Positions 7,981 to 16,921 of a stretch of DNA of 64,000 nucleotides are shown piece by piece. The DNA lies in NCBI GenBank assembly GCA_021828185.1, contig JAKASI010000001.1, forward strand, positions 620,001 through 684,000, in the 5' to 3' direction. The position numbers and the translations under genes were made by a program. This DNA is from an archaeon (GTDB lineage Archaea > Thermoproteota > Nitrososphaeria > Nitrososphaerales > UBA183). Below the pieces are notes generated by a model. That model saw only the letters and a program-made list of their open reading frames with translations, had not been told where the DNA came from and did not search any database. How positions within the stretch are numbered: the stretch's first letter is position 1; every line of letters starts with the position of its first letter.

Positions 7981-9225
7981 CTAGTAGAGGAGCTTCCGTT
8001 CCGCCGTCGTCTCGGCCACCACCCTCCCCCCCTTGATCACCGCTACCTTGTCGGGCTGTAGGCGCAGCGCCTCATGGACATCCTTCGCATCCAGGAGGAC
8101 CAGGTCGGCCCTGTCCCCCTCCTTGATGCCGTACCCCTGAAGGCGCATCCCCCTTGCCGGATTGTAGGTGATCATGTCAAAAGACGACTCGATCTCATCC
8201 TCGGTTCCCAGGTGGGCGGCGTGGCACATCACGAACGCAAGTTCGACCATGTCCCCTCTGCCGAACGGATAGTAGGGGTCGTCGATGTCGTCCTGCCCTA
8301 TGGCCACGTTGACACCTGCCCTCATGAACTCCCTGACCCTGGTGACGCCCCTCCTCACCGGGTGCGGGTCTGACCTCCCATACATGAACAGGCTCACATG
8401 GGAGTTCTCGACGACGGTCGCCCCGGCCTCCTTGGCGAGGGCATAGATCCGCCGGGCATAGGCCTCGTCGTCCGAGTCGAGCCCCCCTCTGCAGTGGGAG
8501 GCGGCCACCCTTCCCCTGAACCCCTCTCTGACGGCCTTTGTCAGCAGGTATTCGATGTGCCGGGAGCTCGGGTCTGAATTGTCGTCGATCAGGGCATGAA
8601 CGTCCTTGTCGTATTTCTTGGCCAGGTCGAACACGATGTCGGTGTGCTTCTTCGCCGAGTCTGCATCCTTCTCGTACCATGGGATTCCCCCGACCACGTC
8701 TGCCCCAAGTTCGATGCTCTTCTCGAGAAGCTCCTCAGCCCCCTCCTCTCGTACGATTCCCTCTTGCGGAAAGGCTACCACCTGGACGTCGATGATGCCG
8801 CTGTACTTCTCCTTCACTTTCAGCAGGCTCTTCACGGCCAGCAGCCCACCGGTGGCGTCGACGTCAGCGAACGCCCTGACCGCGGTCGTGCCTGCGATCG
8901 AGGAGCCATCGAGGGCTCTGGTCGCCCTTTCGACTATGTCTGCCCCAGTGAACTCCTTCTTTACTGCGGTAGCCGAAGGTATGGCCTGGGGCGACCCGGC
9001 CTTGGAGGTCTCCCAGACCTTCGCCCAGGCACCTGTCAGACACTTGTCGAGGTGGCAGTGGATGTTCACGAACCCCGGGGTCAGGAGCCTCCCTTCGGCC
9101 CCTATCTCTCTGCTTGCGTGCGCGCGTATGCGCGGAGCGACTTCCTCGATCTTGCCGCCTTCAATGCCGACGTCCACCGGCCCTCTTCTGCCCCTCAGCC
9201 TGGCCCCTCTGATCAGAAGGTCCAA
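7981..9225 (-). CDS. Cytosine-deaminase-like (CodA-type) metal-dependent amidohydrolase
   Basis: A 414-residue amidohydrolase that follows E. coli CodA closely in order of motifs: metal site HCHLDK, AFPQEGI, GADVVGGIPW, a histidine in DVHALIDD, SHC, and GQDDIDDPYYPFG holding the catalytic aspartate. CodA hydrolyses cytosine or isocytosine; this branch also acts on other cyclic amides and ureides. One difference matters: the HxxE glutamate that shuttles the proton in CodA is absent here (HALID). The substrate is therefore open. TTG 9225 overlaps the upstream propeller gene by 13 bases, so the two are one transcript. Position near the nitrogen-compound island supports a nucleobase or ureide substrate. 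Confidence 0.8.
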   Translation of the reverse strand: MDLLIRGARLRGRRGPVDVGIEGGKIEEVAPRIRAHASREIGAEGRLLTPGFVNIHCHLDKCLTGAWAKVWETSKAGSPQAIPSATAVKKEFTGADIVERATRALDGSSIAGTTAVRAFADVDATGGLLAVKSLLKVKEKYSGIIDVQVVAFPQEGIVREEGAEELLEKSIELGADVVGGIPWYEKDADSAKKHTDIVFDLAKKYDKDVHALIDDNSDPSSRHIEYLLTKAVREGFRGRVAASHCRGGLDSDDEAYARRIYALAKEAGATVVENSHVSLFMYGRSDPHPVRRGVTRVREFMRAGVNVAIGQDDIDDPYYPFGRGDMVELAFVMCHAAHLGTEDEIESSFDMITYNPARGMRLQGYGIKEGDRADLVLLDAKDVHEALRLQPDKVAVIKGGRVVAETTAERKLLY

Positions 9226-10337
9226 GATGTCACCTCGGACCCGGTCCGGCGGACTGGGGGTGATCGGGCCCTCCTCCCCCTCTCGTATCTTCGTCTCAGA
9301 AGGACGCCGACGGTTATCACCACAACGGCGCCCGCAATCATCGCCAACCCAAAAGGCTCGAAGGACCCGGCCCTGGCAGCGTCGAAGACTGTGATCTGAT
9401 GGTAGTTGGTGGCGTAGAGTTCATGCGCTTTCATGTCGACTGCGAGCCCTGCGACCTGGCTCTGCACCAGGAATTCCCCCACCACGGCCCCGGTCGACGC
9501 GTCCAGCTCCAGGATCGACCCCCCAGGAGACGAACCGACGTACACGCGGTTTGTCTCGCTGTCCACGGCGATGGGCCCCGTGGAATTCTGAGACGACTGG
9601 GTCACTTCGATGCTCTTCTCGAACTCATTCGTCGCCGCATTGATCATGTCCACCGCGTTCGTCCCGGTCGAGGCAAAGAGGGTCTGCGTCTTGGGATTCA
9701 CCGCCATCGCAGAGGCACAGCAGGACGGAAGGGCGATCGTAGAAACCGGCGTCAGGGTCGAGGCACGGAGCACGGCTATCTTGCCTGAAAGGTACTCGGA
9801 GACGTAGAGCATCCCGTTGGCGGGGTCGAGGAGCGGCCAGTACGGGCCGTTCGGGACGGTGGCGTTGCGGACGAGCTCTGACGAACCGGGGTCGAGGGCG
9901 AAGACGTAGTTCCCGGAGGTGAAGTATATGTAGGGAGACACGCTCCAGTCGTAGGTCATCTCCAGTATTGGGTGGCCCGACGTCGGCAGAATCCTGACTG
10001 CATTCGTCGCATTGAAGACCTCGACGGAGGAGTTCCCTGAGCCAGCGACGTAGACCTCCCCCGTCGCCTGGTCAATGGCGATGGGGCCCGAGACCTCGTC
10101 CAGAGGGATTGCCCGTATGAGGGAATGGGTGGTCGCGTTGATCACTCCGAATGTATATCCTACGGGAGGGTTTTCACCGGAGGTGGAGTCGACGTAGACG
10201 AGGCCCCTCGCCGAGTCCACCGCTATCGAGAGGGGCCAGGACCTCCCATAGGATATCGAAATGGGGTAAGTCGCTGCGGCCGCAGAATGAGCCAGGACGA
10301 GCGCCAGGACGACGATCGCCGGCAGGGCCTTCCTCAT
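9213..10337 (-). CDS. Secreted, membrane-anchored YVTN beta-propeller protein
   Basis: A 374-residue protein with a signal peptide (residues about 1-21), a series of propeller repeats of the YVTN type (VDSARGLVYVDS, IDQATGEVYVAGSG, VDSETNRVYVGSS, VDMKAHELYATNY), and a C-terminal membrane helix followed by an Arg-rich tail (RRRYERGRRAR). It should sit on the outer face of the membrane, anchored at its C-terminus. Such proteins are often S-layer or cell-surface components. Overlap with the amidohydrolase gene shows co-transcription, which is unusual for a surface protein and suggests either a shared promoter only or a role linked to substrate capture. Confidence 0.8.
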   Translation of the reverse strand: MRKALPAIVVLALVLAHSAAAATYPISISYGRSWPLSIAVDSARGLVYVDSTSGENPPVGYTFGVINATTHSLIRAIPLDEVSGPIAIDQATGEVYVAGSGNSSVEVFNATNAVRILPTSGHPILEMTYDWSVSPYIYFTSGNYVFALDPGSSELVRNATVPNGPYWPLLDPANGMLYVSEYLSGKIAVLRASTLTPVSTIALPSCCASAMAVNPKTQTLFASTGTNAVDMINAATNEFEKSIEVTQSSQNSTGPIAVDSETNRVYVGSSPGGSILELDASTGAVVGEFLVQSQVAGLAVDMKAHELYATNYHQITVFDAARAGSFEPFGLAMIAGAVVVITVGVLLRRRYERGRRARSPPVRRTGSEVTSWTF

Positions 10338-10456
10338 CGACTCCTTGCCCGTCTGGGTCAGCGGGATGAAATGCTTTGCCCCTGCGTCCGGCTTCGGAGG
10401 GAGGATGACGCGATTACCTTTAACAGTCCGTGCAGACGCGAGAGTTCAGGTCGACC

Positions 10457-12028
10457 ATGACGGAAGCACCCGAACAGAAGACGCCGTCCGGAATTGAAGT
10501 GAAGTCCGTACACTCCCTTGGGGAAACCCCGCCCTTGGCGGAGCGCCCAGGGGAGTACCCTTTCACCCGCGGAATATACCCCGAGATGTACAGGAAGAGG
10601 CTCTGGACCATCAGGGAGTACTCCGGCTTCGGGACCTCGTCGGAGACCAACAGGAGGCTGAAGTTCATGCTCGAGCAGGGACAGACCGGTCTCAGCCTGG
10701 CCTTCGACCTGCCGACTCAGCTGGGGTTCGACTCGGACAGCCCTCGGTCCCTCGGCGAGATTGGGAGGGTGGGGGTGGCCGTAAGCACTCTGGGGGATAT
10801 GCGGGAGATCTTCAGGGGGATCGACCTTGGGAAGGTCAGCACTTCCATGACGATTAACGCCACCGCCCCCATGCTCTTCTCCATGTACGCAGCGGTTGCA
10901 GAGGAGAACGGGGTTCCGAGAGCCGAAGTCAGGGGGACCGTCCAGAACGACATCCTCAAGGAGTTCATCGCCAGGAACACCTACATCTTTCCTCCGGCCC
11001 CTTCGCTGTCTCTCGCCATCGACCTGGTGGAATACTCGGTGAAGAACTACCCGAAGTGGCACCCCATCAGCATCAGCGGCTACCACATTAGGGAGGCAGG
11101 CTCGACCGCGGTCCAAGAGCTCGCGTACACCTTCTCCGACGCCATAGCCTACACCAACGCGGCCCTCGAAAGGGGCCTTGGCCTCGGCCAGTTCGCCCCA
11201 CATTTCTCCTTCTTCTTTGCATCGAACAACGACTTCATCGAAGAGGTGGCCAAGTTCAGGGCGGCCAGGAGGATCTGGGCGAGGATCATGAGGGAGCGGT
11301 TCGGGGCGAAGGACGACGAATCGGCGAAGCTGAAGTTCCACACGCAGACCGCAGGCGAGACCCTGACGGCGCAGGACCCGGAGAACAACGTGGTAAGGGT
11401 GACGATTCAGGCGCTGGCTGCCGTCCTAGGCGGGACCCAGTCCCTGCATACGAATTCGATGGACGAGGCGATGTCGCTCCCCTCGGAAGAGTCGGCGAAG
11501 CTGGCCCTGCGGACCCAGCAGGTGATCGCCAACGAATCGGGGGTCACGTCGACCGTCGATCCGCTCGGCGGGTCCTACTATGTCGAATATCTGACATCAA
11601 AGCTCGAGAGGCTCGCCTTCGAGGAGATCGAAAGAGTCGACAGGATGGGCGGGATGCTGAAGGCTATCGACAGCGGCTACGTCAAGAAGGAGATACTCAA
11701 CGCCGCCTATGACAAGCAGATGGCCATCGAAACGAAACGGAGGGTCATAGTTGGTGTGAACGCCTTCCCGCCCTCGGGGGCATCGAGGAGGAAGACACAG
11801 GTGCTCCCGGAAAAGCTCCAGGGGGAGAGGGTGAGGCGATTGACCGCCCTGAAGGCGAAGCGGGGCTCCGTCATGGGGGACCTTGAGCGGATCAAGAGCG
11901 CAGCACAGAGAAGAGAGAACCTGCTTCCATCAATCTCGACCGCCGTAGGCGCCGGATGTACCGTCGGAGAGATAAGCGACACCTTGCGGGACCTGTATGG
12001 GGTCTACAGGCCCAGGCAGCACTTCTAG
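10457..12028 (+). CDS. mcmA1: Methylmalonyl-CoA mutase, catalytic (large) subunit
   Basis: The substrate-binding TIM-barrel subunit of B12-dependent methylmalonyl-CoA mutase, which interconverts methylmalonyl-CoA and succinyl-CoA. The family opening PGEYPFTRGIYPEMYRKR, then YSGFGTSSETNRR and GLSLAFDLPTQ, is well conserved. The protein ends near residue 520 without the B12-binding domain, as in archaea, where a separate small subunit carries it; that subunit is not in the window. ATG 10457 is preferred over GTG 10430, with a TATA-like TTTAAC at 10416-10421. It is followed by the epimerase gene. A cobalamin adenosyltransferase at 57277 could provide its cofactor. Confidence 0.94.
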   Translation: MTEAPEQKTPSGIEVKSVHSLGETPPLAERPGEYPFTRGIYPEMYRKRLWTIREYSGFGTSSETNRRLKFMLEQGQTGLSLAFDLPTQLGFDSDSPRSLGEIGRVGVAVSTLGDMREIFRGIDLGKVSTSMTINATAPMLFSMYAAVAEENGVPRAEVRGTVQNDILKEFIARNTYIFPPAPSLSLAIDLVEYSVKNYPKWHPISISGYHIREAGSTAVQELAYTFSDAIAYTNAALERGLGLGQFAPHFSFFFASNNDFIEEVAKFRAARRIWARIMRERFGAKDDESAKLKFHTQTAGETLTAQDPENNVVRVTIQALAAVLGGTQSLHTNSMDEAMSLPSEESAKLALRTQQVIANESGVTSTVDPLGGSYYVEYLTSKLERLAFEEIERVDRMGGMLKAIDSGYVKKEILNAAYDKQMAIETKRRVIVGVNAFPPSGASRRKTQVLPEKLQGERVRRLTALKAKRGSVMGDLERIKSAAQRRENLLPSISTAVGAGCTVGEISDTLRDLYGVYRPRQHF

Positions 12029-12038
12029 GTGGAAGAGC

Positions 12039-12437
12039 ATGAAGTTCGACCACGTCGGGATAGCGGTCCGGAGCGTCTCAGAAACGGTTGCGGTCTACCA
12101 GAAGCTCGGCGGCTTCGAAGTGCGACTTACCGAAGTGTCCGGGCAGAAGGCCAAGATCGCCCTCCTGAAGTCAGGCGAGACGTCGGTAGAGCTCCTCGAA
12201 CCGACCAGCGAAGAAAGCAGCCTCGCGAAGTTCATACGCGAACGGGGAGAAGGGCTGCATCACATCGCGTTCGCGGTCGAAGATATCGAGCGGTCCATGG
12301 AAGAGCTCAAGGGAAAGGGATTCAGGTTCGTCTACGAGAAGCCGGCCGACGGGAAGTTCGGGAGCCGTGTGAACTTCATACACCCCAAGACAGCCGGAGG
12401 GGTCCTCGTAGAACTGACCCAGAACGGTCACGAATGA
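12039..12437 (+). CDS. mce: Methylmalonyl-CoA epimerase
   Basis: A 132-residue vicinal-oxygen-chelate protein that epimerises (S)- and (R)-methylmalonyl-CoA. It begins MKFDHVGIAVRS, has VELLEP, GLHHIAFAVEDI with the metal-binding histidine pair, and ends GGVLVELTQ, holding the last metal-ligand glutamate. ATG 12039 has a GGTGGAAG ribosome site and lies 10 bases after the mutase stop, so the two form an operon. It links propionyl-CoA carboxylase output to the mutase. Confidence 0.92.
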   Translation: MKFDHVGIAVRSVSETVAVYQKLGGFEVRLTEVSGQKAKIALLKSGETSVELLEPTSEESSLAKFIRERGEGLHHIAFAVEDIERSMEELKGKGFRFVYEKPADGKFGSRVNFIHPKTAGGVLVELTQNGHE

Positions 12438-12447
12438 ACCGATTGTC

Positions 12448-13791
12448 CTAGAAAACGCCGGCGCCCTTGAATGCCTCGACGAGCTTGGCTCTTGTCTGGG
12501 ACGGGTCGATTATCTCGTCGATGTAGCCTTCCTTCACCCCTATCGACGGGTCCATCTGCTTCAGGAACTCGTTCGAGCCTCGATCGAGTTCCACCCGCCT
12601 GGCATCAGCCGCGAGAGCATCCACCCGTCTCTTCAGGAATATCTCTGAGTAGGCTGGAAGGCTCAGGACGGAAATGCGGGCCGTGGGATAGGCGAAGATC
12701 TTCTTGGAACCGAGGGCCTTGCTCGCAAATCCGACAAACGCCCCGCCGTAGGCTTCTCCGGTGATCACGGTGACCTTGGGGCACCCTGACGATGCGTATT
12801 CTCTCATCGCCTCCCCGCTTGCCAGAATCAGCCCGGCCTTCTCCTGCTCGGGGCCGGGATATACTCCTGGGCTGTCAAGCAGGGTCACGAGCGGGATTCG
12901 AAGGCTGTTGCACATTGAAGCGAACCTGCTGATCTTCCTGCATGCGTCGACATCCAGGAACCCGCGCATCACCTCCTTGTTGGAAGAGATGACCCCGACT
13001 GTTCTCCCCTCCAGGAGGGCTAGCCCAGTGGTGACGCTCCGCGCATAGGGCCCTCTGAACTCCACGAACGACCCGGGGTCAAAGGTCTGCTCGATGAGCC
13101 TCGGAGCACCGGCGGCTGCCGTGCTCCGCTGATGCCCCTTTCCCTTCCCCCTGAAATACGCCAGAAGGCGCGCGACCGTCTCGAGACACTCCTTCTCACT
13201 TCCGACGACATGAGAAGCAGTCCCGTTCGCAGAGTGCACGTCGGCCCCTCCCAGCTCCTCTGCGGTTACCACCGCGTTCGTCTCTGCCCTTGCCACTCCC
13301 GGCCCCCAGACGAACAGGCTGCTCTTCCCCCTGATCATCAGAATGGCGTCCCCCATGTAGGCTGCATAGGCCGCGGCCCCGCTGGCGGTCCCCATCACCA
13401 CGCTGATCACTGGGACGATGTCGCGCGCCCTGATCAATTGGCCTACCAGTGCGCTCGCCTCCTCGAGCGAGTGCCCCCCTTCCTGGACCCTCACACCTCC
13501 GGAGTCATAGAACCCGACGATGGGGAGCTTCTCGTCGGTGGCGACCGCGACCAGCTTCTCGAGACGTTTCGTGTGCCCCAGCCCCATGGACCCTCCCTTG
13601 TAGGACGGCTCCTGGGCGAAGACGGCGGCTTCGATCCCTCTGATCTTGGCGATCCCTGCGATGACGCCGTCATAGCGGGCGAATATTTCGGGAGGGACAG
13701 GCTTCGTGAGGTCCAGCACAGAGCCATCTAGGTCCTGCAGCCTTCCTCCATCCACTATCCCGAGTAGCCAGCCCACCGAGGGGGCTCCCAA
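12448..13791 (-). CDS. Acyl-CoA carboxylase carboxyltransferase subunit (propionyl-CoA carboxylase beta-like)
   Basis: A 447-residue carboxyltransferase of the AccD/PccB family, with the two crotonase-like halves and oxyanion-hole signatures (GFYDSGGVRVQEG, GTASGAAAYAA; LLDSPGVYPGPEQEKAG, GEAYGGAFVGFASKALG). Normal PccB is about 510-530 residues; here the N-terminal 50-60 residues are missing or altered. The start TTG 13791 follows the cyclase gene by 27 bases on the same strand. It is convergent with the methylmalonyl-CoA genes, so propionyl-CoA is a reasonable substrate, but no biotin carboxylase or carrier protein is present and a decarboxylase role cannot be excluded. Confidence 0.78.
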   Translation of the reverse strand: MGAPSVGWLLGIVDGGRLQDLDGSVLDLTKPVPPEIFARYDGVIAGIAKIRGIEAAVFAQEPSYKGGSMGLGHTKRLEKLVAVATDEKLPIVGFYDSGGVRVQEGGHSLEEASALVGQLIRARDIVPVISVVMGTASGAAAYAAYMGDAILMIRGKSSLFVWGPGVARAETNAVVTAEELGGADVHSANGTASHVVGSEKECLETVARLLAYFRGKGKGHQRSTAAAGAPRLIEQTFDPGSFVEFRGPYARSVTTGLALLEGRTVGVISSNKEVMRGFLDVDACRKISRFASMCNSLRIPLVTLLDSPGVYPGPEQEKAGLILASGEAMREYASSGCPKVTVITGEAYGGAFVGFASKALGSKKIFAYPTARISVLSLPAYSEIFLKRRVDALAADARRVELDRGSNEFLKQMDPSIGVKEGYIDEIIDPSQTRAKLVEAFKGAGVF

Positions 13792-13818
13792 TCAGAGTGT
13801 CACGACTCCTGGTTCGAC

Positions 13819-14619
13819 CTACTCTACGAAGGCGACGGTGCGGGCAAAGGCGGCCTCTCCGCCCTTGAAGAGCCAGGGGAAGCACCCGAGGGTCGTCCTC
13901 ACGGCCTTCTTCTTGCCGAGGACTTCCTCGATCTGCCCTCCTATGTTCTCTATGTGGATGCAGTCTCGCGGGAACAGGACGTTGTGCGTGACCTGGTAGT
14001 CTTCCTCGGGGAAGAGCTTCTCGAGGTTCTCCTCGCCGAACTTCTTCGCTGCGAGCGCCCTCACCTTTGTGCTGACCCTCGGAAGGAACCTCCCTATCGG
14101 GAGATTCATCGGGTGGTCGGTGGACACTGCGTCGACCCCCCAGATGTGGATCTTCTTCTCCAGGAGGTAGTCGCAGAATGCCCTGGTCGGCCCGGGGTGA
14201 AGGTGGATGTAGCGTTCCTCATCGGCGGTCCCGGCGGGCTTTGGCTTCTGATACCAGGCGTACCTGCTCCATCCGGTGTAGAGCACCAGGATGTCCCCGT
14301 CCTTCACTCCCCCTGCCTCCTTGGCGTTCTTCTCCACGAGCTCTTTCGTATAGATCCCAAGGTCACCGACTTCGCTCACGTCGACGATGATCCCTGGCCC
14401 GTAGAGCCAGGTCAGTGGTATCTGATCGATGGTCTTCCCATTCGTGACGAAGTGCAGGGGAGCATCGAGATGGGTCCCCATGTGGTTTGATGACATGATG
14501 TACTGCGCATTGACCCCCTGCTCTGCCTTTCTCTTGATGAACTTCACTTCGAAGGGCGGGTAAAGCGGCCAGAACGGCGTCTCCTGGTTCAGAGGCTGCG
14601 ACAGGTCATACAGTTTCAT
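13819..14619 (-). CDS. Cyclase-family metal-dependent hydrolase (kynurenine formamidase-like)
   Basis: A 266-residue member of the cyclase/isatin hydrolase/kynurenine formamidase family, which hydrolyses amide or ester bonds using a metal. The signature HMGTHLDAPLHF is present near residues 46-57, and VDAVSTDHP gives a second conserved segment. ATG 14619 lies about 26 bases from a TATA box (TATAAAAG at 14641-14648 on the plus strand), consistent with a leaderless mRNA. It is first in an operon with the carboxyltransferase subunit. Its substrate is unknown; ring-opened amides or formamides are plausible given nearby nitrogen-compound genes. Confidence 0.8.
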   Translation of the reverse strand: MKLYDLSQPLNQETPFWPLYPPFEVKFIKRKAEQGVNAQYIMSSNHMGTHLDAPLHFVTNGKTIDQIPLTWLYGPGIIVDVSEVGDLGIYTKELVEKNAKEAGGVKDGDILVLYTGWSRYAWYQKPKPAGTADEERYIHLHPGPTRAFCDYLLEKKIHIWGVDAVSTDHPMNLPIGRFLPRVSTKVRALAAKKFGEENLEKLFPEEDYQVTHNVLFPRDCIHIENIGGQIEEVLGKKKAVRTTLGCFPWLFKGGEAAFARTVAFVE

Positions 14620-14691
14620 GCTTTCCCGAGCCGGTCGGAGGTATAAAAGACATCAGGGAGCCGACCGCATCCAGAGCGGTCGGTCCACTCT

Positions 14692-15420
14692 CTACACTTC
14701 GACTTCCTTCGGGGCCGTGACCTTCTCTGCAGACTTCACGAGTTCCGGTGAGGCGGGCCGTATCGGAAGCCGCTCTCTCAGCATCGGCTTCACGAACCTG
14801 TCCCAATCGTCCTTCGTGGTGAAGAAGATCCTCGAGCCTCCAAGCTCGTGCTGCATCTGAGGGTATGGCTTCTGATACTGGGCGTACTTTATCCCCCAGT
14901 ACCTGAAGCCGGTGTAGCTCTCATAGGTGGCCCACCACTCCTTCGTCTTCATCAGGTCGAAGGCGTACTCCGCCTTGGCCGCATACATCGTAGCTCCTAT
15001 GCCTGCGCGGCGCTTGAATGTCAGTGTGTGGAGGCTGATGGCGACGTCGCTGTCCCAGAGCCTGAAGTTGGCGATGGCCACGAGCTCCCCGTTGATTATC
15101 CCCAGGAGAGAGACATGATCCTTCATCCTGCTTCTGTACCATCCTAGGAACTCCGCGTAGACCCTGGACGATACGAGATCGAAGAAGTCGGTGTCGTGGT
15201 TGAAGAGCTTCAGTGCCGTCTGCATCACCACGGGGGCTTCCTCCTTCTTGGCCCTCCTGACCACCATCTTCTCTCCTGTGGGGAGGTTGACGTATCCTGG
15301 CGGGTAGTCCACCTTCAGCAGGGGGGATTCCAGCCCGCGGAGGATGGGCTCGATATCTTCCACGTTGATCTTGACCTCATCAAGCGTGACCTTCTCGGGC
15401 GGGGACCAGTCGGTGGACAT
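14692..15420 (-). CDS. GNAT-superfamily-like protein, paralogue A
   Basis: A 242-residue soluble protein with an N-terminal extension of about 50 residues and then a GNAT-like core: MVVRRAKKEEAPVV, GELVAIANFRLWD, ISLHTLTFKRRAGIGATMYAAK. The second half carries the motifs KEWWATYES, GFR and KPYPQMQHELGGSRIFF. These recur in the protein at 25758-26498, showing common descent. A TATA-like TTAAAG near 15447-15454 lies about 28 bases before ATG 15420. No known acetyl acceptor is indicated. It is not assigned to any characterised family by me; the GNAT call rests on the strand order and the RAGIG loop. Confidence 0.6.
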   Translation of the reverse strand: MSTDWSPPEKVTLDEVKINVEDIEPILRGLESPLLKVDYPPGYVNLPTGEKMVVRRAKKEEAPVVMQTALKLFNHDTDFFDLVSSRVYAEFLGWYRSRMKDHVSLLGIINGELVAIANFRLWDSDVAISLHTLTFKRRAGIGATMYAAKAEYAFDLMKTKEWWATYESYTGFRYWGIKYAQYQKPYPQMQHELGGSRIFFTTKDDWDRFVKPMLRERLPIRPASPELVKSAEKVTAPKEVEV

Positions 15421-15467
15421 GATGCCACCGACAGAAGTGAATTCGCTTTAAGCCTGTCGCAGGGCTT

Positions 15468-16367
15468 CTAGCCTATCACGGACAGCCGGCCAGGGTTGCT
15501 CTCTTCGGCCTTCTCGTATTTCCGCTTCAGCTTGGTCAGGTTCCCGATCTGCTCCCTTATGGCGTCTCTGCAGATGAATATCGACTCCCTGACAACCCAC
15601 TCGCTTTCCAGGTTCTCCGCCACCTCCCCTAGCCTGATGACGGTTCCGCCCAGGGACGCGATGGCGATGTTGAGTTCCCTCGAGACCCGCCTCACTCGCT
15701 TCTCCAGCCCTGCCCTCTCGGTGGATCCAAAGCTTGGCGTATCACCTCCCGCCTCTTCCTTGGACTGTCGGTGCCGTATGATGCGCCTCACCTCCCTTAG
15801 GGTGAGTTGGCGCGCCCCAATCTCGTCCGCCATCTCTTCGGCGTCTTCGTCGTTGAGCAGGGTGAGCTCCTGGGCGACGCTGGGAGTTATTCGGCGCCGC
15901 ATAATCTGGTCCTGGACCCGCTGGGGGAGGGAAAGGAGTCCTATCCTCTTGCTCACGTATTCCTGGCTCTTGCCGATCTTCCGGGCGAGCTCGGTCTCTC
16001 CTCCGTACCCGTACTCCTCCACATAGCTCCTGAACGCCCTGGCCTCTTCGATGGGGTTCAGAGTCTCACGCTGGATGTTTTCCAGCAGCGAGACCTCGAA
16101 GGCCTCCCGGTCGTCGAGCTCGACCACGTGGGCGGGGACTCTTCTCCACCCGAGCTTCCTGCACGCCTCGTACCGCCTCATGCCGGCCACCACCTCGTAC
16201 CCGTCGACGCTGGGCCTGACTATTATCGGCTCGAGGAGCCCCTTGTCCTGAATCGACATCATCAACCCCGACATGGGGCCGGATTCGCTCCGCAGGACTG
16301 CCCGGGAAGGGCGGACCATCCTGAGCTCGACCGATTCCAGAAATCCTGCTAGAGGGTTGGCTTTCAT
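15468..16367 (-). CDS. ParB/Srx-domain DNA-binding protein
   Basis: A 299-residue protein with the ParB N-terminal CTPase fold: LLEPIIVRPSVDGYEVVAGMRRYEACRKLGW and the box ENIQRETLNPIEEA, followed by a helix-turn-helix (TELARKIGKSQEYVSKRIGLL). The C-terminal 110 residues are a charged, mostly helical region that may dimerise. No ParA ATPase gene is next to it. It may act in chromosome organisation or as a stand-alone transcription factor of the Noc/ParB type. ATG 16367 is about 28 bases from a TATA-like GATATAGCG element (16390-16400). Confidence 0.82.
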   Translation of the reverse strand: MKANPLAGFLESVELRMVRPSRAVLRSESGPMSGLMMSIQDKGLLEPIIVRPSVDGYEVVAGMRRYEACRKLGWRRVPAHVVELDDREAFEVSLLENIQRETLNPIEEARAFRSYVEEYGYGGETELARKIGKSQEYVSKRIGLLSLPQRVQDQIMRRRITPSVAQELTLLNDEDAEEMADEIGARQLTLREVRRIIRHRQSKEEAGGDTPSFGSTERAGLEKRVRRVSRELNIAIASLGGTVIRLGEVAENLESEWVVRESIFICRDAIREQIGNLTKLKRKYEKAEESNPGRLSVIG

Positions 16368-16465
16368 GCTCCGCAGGGTGGCAGAAGTCGCTATATCCGT
16401 TCACCCTAAGCTCTTCGGGCGCTTCAACCGATGAACCAATAAGCCTCAGCCGGCTCGGGGTGCCC

Positions 16466-16912
16466 ATGCAGCTCCAAGGCAAGTTCCCTCTCCCGACTAC
16501 CGTCGACAAGGCCTGGGCGTACGTTTCCGATCCGGCCAAGGTAATCGAGTGCGTTCCCGGACTCCAGACCTACACGGTCGGGGAGAACAAGAGAATCTCC
16601 GCCACCGTCCAGGTGTCCATCGGTTTCATCCGGGGAACCTTCCAGACGAACACGAAGGTGGTCAGGGAGGACCCGTCAACTCACGCGGCGTCCCTGGAGC
16701 TCGCTGGCACCGGGGCAGGGAGCGGCTTCAACGCTGCGGTGAACATCGCTGTGGCCGCCGTCGGAGGAACTTCCGAGTTGGCCTGGGACGCGAACGTCAA
16801 CATCAGTGGGCCACTCGGCGGGCTCGCAAAGCCCCTGATCGAGGGGAACGTCAAGAAGATAATCAGTCAGCTCTTCGACTGCGTCAAGGCGAAGCTCAGC
16901 CAGGCTCCTTAG
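16466..16912 (+). CDS. CoxG-like SRPBCC-domain protein
   Basis: A 148-residue SRPBCC (START-like) protein similar to CoxG/carbon monoxide dehydrogenase subunit G: MQLQGKFPLPTTVDKAWAYVSDP, then CVPGLQTYTV, a central beta sheet and a C-terminal helix (LIEGNVKKIISQLFDCVKAKL). In bacteria CoxG helps bring a molybdenum hydroxylase to the membrane. Here a xanthine-dehydrogenase-type hydroxylase lies 10 kb away, so a similar partner role is possible. ATG 16466 is preferred over GTG 16460. It stands between divergent ParB-like and the transporter operon. Confidence 0.78.
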   Translation: MQLQGKFPLPTTVDKAWAYVSDPAKVIECVPGLQTYTVGENKRISATVQVSIGFIRGTFQTNTKVVREDPSTHAASLELAGTGAGSGFNAAVNIAVAAVGGTSELAWDANVNISGPLGGLAKPLIEGNVKKIISQLFDCVKAKLSQAP

Positions 16913-16921
16913 GAATCGCGC

